A stretch of DNA of 64,000 bases, taken from Datisca glomerata. Its lineage: Eukaryota; Streptophyta; Magnoliopsida; Cucurbitales; Datiscaceae. The DNA is taken from assembly GCA_003255025.1 (NCBI GenBank), contig QANY01004819.1, forward strand, positions 1 to 64,000, given 5' to 3'. The notes beneath the pieces were generated by a model, which was not told where the DNA came from, ran no database searches, and was given only the letters and a program-made list of their open reading frames with translations. The number at the start of each line of letters is the position of its first letter. The first letter of the stretch is position 1. A program made the position numbers and the translations under genes. Shown piece by piece: positions 56,732 through 64,000 of this stretch.

Positions 56732-57240
56732 CTAATCGCATTGTAGCGTCATTCGGCAAGACTTGAATCTTGGCACGTCCAAATCCTTCAGGTAATACTC
56801 TTGAGATGTAATAAGAGTTGCAGAATGGGCTAATTTTTTACTTAAGGCATCAACCATAACATTTGCCTTTCCTGGATGATAAATGATCTCGCAATCATAA
56901 TGCTTCACCAGTTCCAACCAACGGCGTTGCCTCATGTTAAGCTCTTTCTGAGTGAAAAAGTACTTAAGACTCTTATGATGTGTGTAAATCTGGCACTTAC
57001 AACTATACAAGTAATGTCTCCAAATCTTGAGGGAAAATACAATTGTAGCCAACTCCAAATCATGTGTAGGATTGTTGTGTTCATAAGGCATGAGTTGTCG
57101 AGAAGCTTATGCTATGACTTTTCCCTATTGCATCAAAACACAACCCAAACCTCTTTTGGAAGCATCACTATAAATCAGAAAATCACTATCACCATCTGGA
57201 ATGGTCAATATTGGTGCTGAAATAATTTTTGTTTAAGGCT
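56732..57240 (-). pseudogene. Gypsy B RNase H
   Basis: The open stretch from 57091 reads [20 protein letters not shown], then [20 protein letters not shown], then [20 protein letters not shown] and [10 protein letters not shown], the classical end of the gypsy RNase H. In YTHHKSLK the usual catalytic Asp (YTDHKSL) is His. The upstream part is in a shifted frame. Confidence 0.85.
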
Positions 57241-57259
57241 TTGAAAACATTTCTCACAC

Positions 57260-58125
57260 TCAGCCGTCCAAGTAAATGTGGCATTCTTCTCGGTCAATCT
57301 TTCCAAAACCCTTAATGAATCTCCTATAATATCTTGCTAGACATAGAAAATTGTGAACTTCCCCAACATTTATCAGTTCAGGCCTACTAATCACCGCTTC
57401 AATCTTAAATGGGTCAACGGAGATTTCATCTCGAGATACCACATGACCAAGGAATGATATTTGCTGAAGCCAAAAATCACACATCTGGAACTTGGTATAT
57501 AACTGGTGTGTCTTTAACCCTTACAAAACATTCTTAAGGTAATCTATATGTTCATCCTCCGATCTAGAGTATACCGGAATATCATCAATGAAGACAATCA
57601 CAAAAGAATCCAAGTACTCTTTGAACACTGTGTTCATCAGATCCATGAAGGCTTTGGGAGCATTAGTTAATCCAAACGACGTCACTAAAAACTTGTAATG
57701 GTCATAACGAGTACGGAACGCTGTCTTAGGAATATCCTCATCTAAAATCCGGAGCTGATGGTAACTTGATCTCAAGTCAATCTTAGAGAATACTAATGCT
57801 CCCTGAAGTTGATCAAACAAATCATCAATGCGCAGTAACAGATACTTATTCTTGATAGTGGCTTTATTCAACTCCATGTAGTCAATGCATAGCCTCATCG
57901 ATCCATCTTTCTTTCTAACAAATAATACTGGAGCACTCCAAGGTGAAACACTGGGTCTAATGAAACCTTTATCCAGTAATTCTTGAATTTGGTCCTAAGT
58001 TCTTTCAACACTGTAGGAGCCATACGATACAGAGCTTTGGATATAGGGGCGATACCTAGTACCAACTCAATACGAAAATCTCTCCCAAGGAGGGGGAAGT
58101 CCTGGAAAATTATCGGAAAAGACAT
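57260..58125 (-). pseudogene. Gypsy B reverse transcriptase, frameshifted
   Basis: Three minus-strand pieces together cover the domain: an N-terminal piece with [19 protein letters not shown] (58125-57895), a central one with [34 protein letters not shown] and [16 protein letters not shown] (57898-57521), and a C-terminal thumb and connection piece with ISFLGHVVSRDEISVDPFK and RYYRRFIKGF (57484-57260). The catalytic Asp pair is intact (about 57581-57586), in contrast to element A. Ile-Leu after the pair is Ile-Pro. Confidence 0.85.
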
Positions 58126-58310
58126 CCATCATAAACGACTGGAACTGATCGAATATCCACATTTGTCATAGTTGTATCCACTACAGAAGCTAAGAAACCC
58201 CAATTACCATGATCAAGTAGGCGATGTGCCCGTAAAGCATATATAACCTTCGGTATAGGCCGTTACTAGGATCCCATAAACTTGAAGCTAGGTCTACTTG
58301 GAGGTAGGAA

Positions 58311-58850
58311 TCAAACTTCCTTTCGATAGCAGTTTATGTCGGAATAGTTAGCAGCTAACCAGTCCGTCCCTAGGATTACGTGAAAATCATGCATCCCTAG
58401 GACTATAAGCCTAGCATTCATAACACTATCGACTATCATCACTGAACAACTCTCTATCACCTTATTAGCCAGGAAAGAAGCTCTAGAAGGCGTAGAAACA
58501 CAAAACTCAAAACCCAATGGCATAACAGGCAATGATGCATGAGCCACAAATAAAGCAAATATAAAAGAGTGCGTGGATCTAGAATCAATCAATGTAAAAG
58601 CTGAATGTCCTAGTACAAGTAATGTACCTGCCACAACTGTATCTGACTACTCGACTCCCTGGCGAGTTAGTGCAAAAACCTTCCCTTTTGCTCAATGTCT
58701 AGTGACGTTGTTATTTTGTCCTTGAACAAGTAAAGAGGATTGCCTAAGGTAATGCCCAGTCTTTTCATACTTAAAACAACCATTGTTCTCCTTAAAACAC
58801 TGGCCATTGTGGTGCTTGTTACAAGTAGAGCACAAGGGATTTGATTTTAT
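58311..58850 (-). pseudogene. Gypsy B zinc knuckle and protease
   Basis: Near 58780-58850 the minus strand gives a Cys/His-rich knuckle (CSTCNKHHNGQCFKENNG). From 58634 an open frame reads GHSAFTLIDSRSTHSFI, where the protease active site Asp-Ser-Gly reads Asp-Ser-Arg. It then continues to MHDFHVILGTDWLAANYSDI. Confidence 0.8.
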
Positions 58851-59837
58851 TGCCTGCCTTTTTACATTGTGGGAACCCGGGTAGAATTCTGAGATTTTCT
58901 CTTTCTAAGAAACGATTGCTTTGACCGTGTTGGTGCACGAGGTGGAAGATTATGTTCCATCAACAAGGATGCTCCAATCACCGCTGCGTAGGTGGTGTGC
59001 TTATGGTTGAAACCCTTTATCTCTAAACAAAGTCCTCTTTCAAAGGTCTAAGCCTTTTTGATCTCGCTATCAACATAATGTGTGAAGGAGCGAGATAATT
59101 CCTCGAACTTCCTTTCAGAATAAGTAACATTCATATTACCTTACACCAGCCTAAGAAATTCGGCCTCCTTACTTGTCCTAACGGTGATAGGAAAATACTT
59201 CTCGAAGACAACTCCTTAAATTGATCCCAAGTCATCGGATTATGAACAACATAATGAGCTGTTTGTGTGAGCTCCCACCATTTTCGAGCTTTTTGTGTCA
59301 GCATAAAAGTTGCACATCCAACCTTTTAAATCTCAGAACACATCATGAACTGGAAGATATGCTCCAATCTGACAATCCAATTGTCAGCTAACAATGGATC
59401 AGGCGAGTGACCGTCAAATTCGGGCGGGTGAATGTGTGGATCAGTTGCATGTCAACCGCTGTCGTCTGTTGTAGTTGTTGTTGTTGAGCTAGGTGAGCCA
59501 TCACTGTCTGCCTCAACAACTCTAAAAATTCTTAAATCATTTCGATCATGGTTGTCGGAGGGTTCGCAGCAGGATTGACTAGTGCGTGATTGTTGTTTCT
59601 TGTAGGGGGTTATTACTCTGCTACCCACCAAAATTCAAGACTTACCAAAAGCCTACTCTTAACGCGCAAATATAACATAAACATAATTAAACATGCCATA
59701 ATAAAACTAAATCACGTCATACTGAATCAATAATTAAAACATACATATCATGCGTACCTGACTTGTAAGGTGATGGAGGACCCGAGTGAGCAATATGCCA
59801 TATTTTTCACTAAGAAAAGTCTACATAATCTAAAACA
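58851..59837 (-). pseudogene. Gypsy B gag and leader, decayed
   Basis: This aligns with element A 48311-48620 plus 52393-53062. Shared landmarks are the gag core around 59190-59330 and GCATFML-like sequence near 59300. It preserves the intact site into which CACTA 2 inserted in element A (around 59181). The upstream 59640-59837 is leader. Confidence 0.7.
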
Positions 59838-59852
59838 TTGGCTCTGATACCA
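59838..59852 (-). other. Primer-binding site of gypsy element B
   Basis: The complement reads TGGTATCAGAGCCAA, identical to that of element A and three bases from the LTR. Confidence 0.9.
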
Positions 59853-59855
59853 AAC

Positions 59856-61487
59856 TGTAACGCCCTGATTCCCGAGGGTTAAACATGCTTGAAATTTCAC
59901 AATTCAAAAATTATTTATTCAATTGAAACCCTAATTTGAGAAAATCCCCAACTTGAAAATCCTAATTTTAACGTTAAATGACTGAAGTAAAAATCCTAAT
60001 TTTAACGTTAAATGACTGAAGTATAAAATTAATTTAAGAGATGGAAATTCACAAAATTGAAAATCCTAGTTTAAATTAAATGATTCATTAAACTGTAATA
60101 ATTTCGAACACAAAAATCTATAAAACATGGAAATTCACAAAATTGCCGAAACAACAATAATTAAGCTAAAATCTGTTTCTAACATCATATAATCATAGAT
60201 TATGAAAAATCTCATATTTTTGTTGTCTATGGTAGTCCCTCACTCCTGCTGCTCGCTATCACCTACAACATATCCGACTATGGGGGGTGAGTATTAAAAA
60301 TACTCAGTAAATAAACTCACATACTAATAAGCTTCGCATGACATAAGTATATATATATAACTCATGCAACTTTAATTTAACATATTCACTTGATTATTAA
60401 ATAATATAACGTACTTGTAAGTAACATAATTGATTTCGTGATTAACATATAACTTGAACTTGTACTTATTCTTGTTGATACTTGTACTTGATTGATCATA
60501 ATTTAACTAGGCATATCCCTCAATTAACAATCTAACAAGAATTGTTTCACACTTGAAACTTGAACTTGTAGCATGAACATGATGGATTGGGTGTCCTGAA
60601 ACTTGATGTTACTTAAAGTTATTTGAAACTTAAGGACGCTAACATGAACATGGTGACACCAAATCGTATAGCTGATAATTTGACGTGAACAATCTGGTTA
60701 CTTGATAACCAAGGGACATGACTAAGTCTACCTCTTGTTTATTTATCCCTTTACTTGAGTTATGATTCATAAATCACATTATTACATATACATGAATAAA
60801 CATATAACTTGTTCATGAACATAAACAATATAAATATTACGTGTATAACTCAAAATATAATCATACATAACATGGTAAATAATTTCATCATGATATGAAA
60901 AAATAAATAACACACTTGATCATAAGATTGAGTAAGATAAATAAAAAAAAATTATACATGTTACACTTATAACATATGAACTGAATTACTATGTAAATCC
61001 ACTTACATGGGTTCACTACGAATTAAATTCAGCAACTAATGACCTGAAATCCAAGGATCCCAGATCATAACATATTCATATAATATCTACAATTATTTAA
61101 TTATTTAGAGGGCGAATGGGATTGAGAACAGATGGAAACTAAACCAGGTGTAAATAGATCAAGCGGTTCAAACCGGTTAAACTAGGTTTGGGTGGTCTAA
61201 ACCGGTTCGATTCTGCTAGTTTAGGCCAGTTTTGTATGGTCAAGTTGAACCCGCTTGGTCTGGTCTGATCGAACCAGTTTGGTTTGGTTTGACTGAACCG
61301 GTTAGGTCTTGTCAGATTGAACCGGACTGGTTTAGATGGACTGGTTCAAAAGAACGAGATGAATAGAGAGGGGTGAAGGAGACGAAGAAGAGAGAGAGCT
61401 AGAGAGAGACTAAGAGAAGCAGAAATAGTGAGAGAGATGAAAGATACATAACAAAAATAGAAGGGAGAGGGAGATGAAGGAGAGATA

Positions 61488-61527
<40 letters not shown>

Positions 61528-62116
61528 GATTGAGAGGAACAAATAATAGAGACATAATTAGAGGGGAAGACGGAGACGAAGGAGAGAGAGATAGAACAAG
61601 AAATAGAGAGGAAGAGAGAGAGAGAGAGATTGAAGCTTAGCAAATAGAGCTTGCATGTGGTGCGATGACGATGCCATACACATATACAATAAGATGGAAA
61701 TTGATGGAATTGGAAGAATAAAATTCAGATTTGGATGAATATATATATATATATANTATATATAAACATAGAAATAGGAAATTTGATTTGAGATATACAG
61801 AAACTAGAAAAAATAATAAAGAAAGAGGGAGAAGAAGATGGCTTACTGGAGAAACGATGGAGAGAGAGACTTACTGTCAAACGTTTGTGAGAGAGAGATG
61901 AAATACAAAGGTTTATCAATGGAGGAGGTTGAGAGATAGAGAGAAGCACCATAGAAGGCTTCGTGCATTTAAAAGAAAAGGGGAGAGGGGGGGTTGTGGG
62001 TGGTTAGTTGTTTGAGATAAGAAAATGAGAGGGGGGATAGTTGAGTGTGAAGCTTATATGGTGTGAGTGTGGATAAAAAAATTAAAAATCTACCCATTAA
62101 TGCTTGGGGTATTACA
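59856..62116 (-). repeat. 5' LTR of gypsy element B
   Basis: On the plus strand it starts TGTAACGCCCTGATTCCCGA and ends TTGGGGTATTACA. It matches 53081-55328 along its length, with small private changes: a local duplication of TCCTAATTTTAACGTTAAAT near 59965-60020, an extra AACCGG-containing stretch near 61280-61330, and shorter microsatellites. One N is near 61755. Confidence 0.9.
61385..61632. repeat. GA microsatellites within the LTR
   Basis: Several GA runs and a short TG run (61490-61500). The minus-strand Ser-Leu-rich frames are artefacts. Confidence 0.9.
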
Positions 62117-62539
62117 TGTTATAACATTTGTTTTGAAATAGACTTGGTCATCGATCTCGAACCTGGGTTAGCTCTAAGTGATGAGCTAGATCCTTAAGTA
62201 AATAGAGCTTTATCTTTACTTCCACTAAGTATTAATTTGATCTGTATGAGACTTTAATCCTCTTCCGGATCAAACTACTTCATTGTTTTTGGTCCTGAAT
62301 ATTTTTAGTAGTACCTACTAACATAAGTCGCGGAGTTTTCCTGATCTTCGAGCTTGATTGAGCCTTATTATTTCCCTCCTAGTGGGTTGCCCCATTTGAA
62401 GGAGGTCGGGTCATACAGTCATTCGTAACTTTAGGAAGATATTTGGGTATTGCCCCTTACAAGGTTTGTTTGGATAGAACTACTTCAAACTTCTCTTCTT
62501 TTGTTGGTCTAGGGTGCCGACCAAGCTGTTTTCCTATTT
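62117..62539. other. Flank between the gypsy array and a minisatellite, no gene
   Basis: Balanced-composition sequence resembling non-coding retrotransposon DNA. No domain seen. Confidence 0.5.
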
Positions 62540-63420
62540 TGACGTCTAGCCAGGCATTCTTGTTCTGGTTGAAATCAACTCTCATCTGGCGAGCTACAGA
62601 GGAAGCGAGACTTTTATTTTCCTTTACTATCTAGTTAGGCATCTCTGCTCGAGATAATGCATTTTCCTGTCTGTCAAACTAGGATGCAAGCCAGATAGCA
62701 TTTTTCCTTTTAGAGTCTAGCCAAACATTTCTACTCTCAGTAGTACTCCTTTTCCCGTCTGGTAAGCTAGGATGCAAGCCGAATATCCTTTTTTTCTTTT
62801 GGAGTCTAGGCAATCATTTCTGCTCTAACTAGAACTCATTTTCCCATCTGACGAGCTAGGATGCAAGCCAGATATCATTTTTTTCTATTGGAGTCTAGCC
62901 AGACATTTTTGCTCTTACTAGAGCTCTATTTCCTGCTAGTGAGCTAAGATGCAAGCTATATATCCTTTTATTTTTTTAGTCTAGCCATGCATTTCTACTC
63001 TAACTAGAGCTCTTTTTCCCATCTGGTGAGCTAGGATACAAGTCAGACATCACTTAGAGTCTCTCTAGACATTTTTACTATGACTAGAAATTTTACTTTT
63101 CTCATCTGACGAGCTAGTATGTAAACCAGACATCACTTTTTTTCTTTTAGAGTCTAGCAAGACATTTCTACTCTGGCTAGAGCTCATTTTCCCGTATTAC
63201 GAGCTAGAACGTAAACCATACATCCTTTTTTTCTTCTAGGAGTCTAGCCAGACATTTCTGCTCTAACAATAGCTCATTTTCCCATCTGGTGAGCTAGAAT
63301 GCAAGCCATACATCACTTTTTTCTTTGTGGAGTCTAGCTAGGCATTTTTGCTCTAACTAGGTCTCTTTTTCCCGTTTGGTGAGCTAGAATGTAAGCCATA
63401 CATCACTTTTTTCCTTGATC
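62540..63420. repeat. Minisatellite, period about 88 bp, about 10 units
   Basis: Units contain AGTCTAGCCAGACATTTCTG, CTCTAACTAGAGCTC, TTTTCCCATCTGGTGAGCTA and GGATGCAAGCCAGACATC in that order, followed by a T-rich spacer of variable length. Unit starts fall near 62541, 62627, 62722, 62815, 62893, 62980, 63056, 63152, 63239 and 63330. Non-coding; probably part of a retrotransposon untranslated region because a gypsy protease piece follows. Confidence 0.9.
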
Positions 63421-63589
63421 TTATTTCGTGGGAGAATGAGCCTTTTATTGATAATTGTTGCTCGGTTACATAGCTTCCTTCTCTTTTCCTTTTTTTGTTA
63501 CCCAAGGGATGAAGTAGCTGATCTGATCAGTTCCTTTACTGCGGATGACTCTTTAGCTTGAGGGTTGTTGCATAACACTCCCTCAACGT

Positions 63590-64000
63590 CTTCTAGTCCC
63601 CTCTTACGAGTCCCACACCAGCGGGGGTAGGAAACTTTATGACTCCGTGGTATGTGGAGGGTACAACCTTGAATTTATGGATGGCAAGTCTGCCAAGGAT
63701 GGCGTTGTACACCTCACTACACTTTACCACCATAAACTCGACAAGCTTGGTGGAAAATCACGGAGTTGTGCACAAGGTCATTGGGAGCTCCATCATGCCT
63801 TCTAGGACAATCTCATGTTCTCCGAATCCTACCAAGGGAGTAGAGAACGAGTAGAGCTGTTTGGGGTCAAATCTATCTGTAGGAAGGCAGAGTACTTCAG
63901 GATCTCAGTCGAGCTTCCATCATCTATTAGAATCCACAAAGCCTTGATATTAGCAATCAGATGGGAGATGACCAATGCATCAGTGTGCGGCTGGTGGATC
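63590..64000 (-). pseudogene. Ty3/gypsy protease region, window edge
   Basis: Reading from the right edge on the minus strand: HTDALVISHLIANIKALWIL, IDDGSSTEILKYSAFLQIDL, STPLVGFGEHEIVLEGMMEL, then FMVVKCSEVYNAILGRLAIH and VVPSTYHGVIKFPTPAGVG, then VRGD. This is the plant gypsy retropepsin-like domain with the Asp-Asp/Ser-Gly-Ser-Ser active-site region kept and the NAILGR landmark intact. One stop lies near 63760. The gag side lies beyond the window. Confidence 0.8.

Larger units (their letters stand above)
55329..59855 (-). mobile_element. Ty3/gypsy element B, internal region (Tekay/Del-like chromovirus)
   Basis: The minus strand runs from a primer-binding site at 59838-59852 through gag, zinc knuckle, protease, RT, RNase H, integrase and a chromodomain-like C-terminus to a polypurine tract AAGGAGGAGAGAA at 55329-55341, directly before the 3' LTR. 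Domain order is that of gypsy (integrase last). All domains carry stops or shifts, so it is not autonomous. The lineage call rests on the C-terminal ending IRVKYPELF and the general protein wording. Confidence 0.9.

Noticed and set aside
62540..63420. Regular repeats considered as a CRISPR-like array
   Set aside because: Units are imperfect along their entire length with no conserved-repeat/unique-spacer pattern, and the window is plant nuclear DNA.

Overview
This window is from a plant nuclear genome, most likely a dicot. It has two clear intron-rich genes of conserved plant families, AT-rich intergenic DNA and dense nested transposable elements. Two single N bases (near 55194 and 61755) suggest draft sequence. 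I see no rRNA or tRNA gene and no CRISPR array.

Layout. 1-700: end of a decayed Ty3/gypsy protease region (minus). 701-2974: a CACTA transposon with a 3-bp target duplication, carrying a broken piece of a protein phosphatase 2C gene. 3900-8371: a decayed Mutator-like transposase split by a non-coding LTR retroelement (LTR about 4583-5023) with a minisatellite. 8372-11550: degenerate sequence. 11553-15400: AT-rich nest of a Harbinger-like candidate, a MITE-like inverted repeat, two diverged Helitron-like copies in opposite orientation and a 203-bp tandem duplication. 15932-17149: a GRF zinc-finger remnant that stops at an element with 210-bp inverted termini.

Genic core. 18890-25212 (plus) is a 14-coding-exon nucleotide-sugar transporter of the plant CMP-sialic acid transporter-like clade (404 aa assembled). 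27891-31812 (minus) is an 8-coding-exon PTI1-like protein kinase (401 aa assembled) with a 12-codon first coding exon and a tiny TRIM retroelement in one intron. The two genes are convergent: their stop codons are about 2.7 kb apart. They have no obvious functional link beyond membrane traffic and cell-surface signalling in general.

Transposon half. 35382-47000 is a plus-strand retrotransposon with a PF04195-type gag-like protein, cut by a complete 9.1-kb Copia element (37181-46312, minus). 47003-62116 is a tandem pair of Tekay/Del-like gypsy elements (minus) sharing a central LTR. The proximal copy is truncated, and it is cut by a second CACTA element (48624-52392) whose empty site is preserved in the distal copy. 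That CACTA carries pieces of a PDR-type ABC transporter gene and of a TPR gene resembling SKI3. 62540-63420 is a roughly 88-bp minisatellite, and 63590-64000 is another gypsy protease piece (minus).

Nothing here can be called a new biological system from sequence alone. The most interesting material is the two independent gene-capturing CACTA elements, the order of nested insertions readable from target duplications, and the TRIM close to a kinase splice donor.
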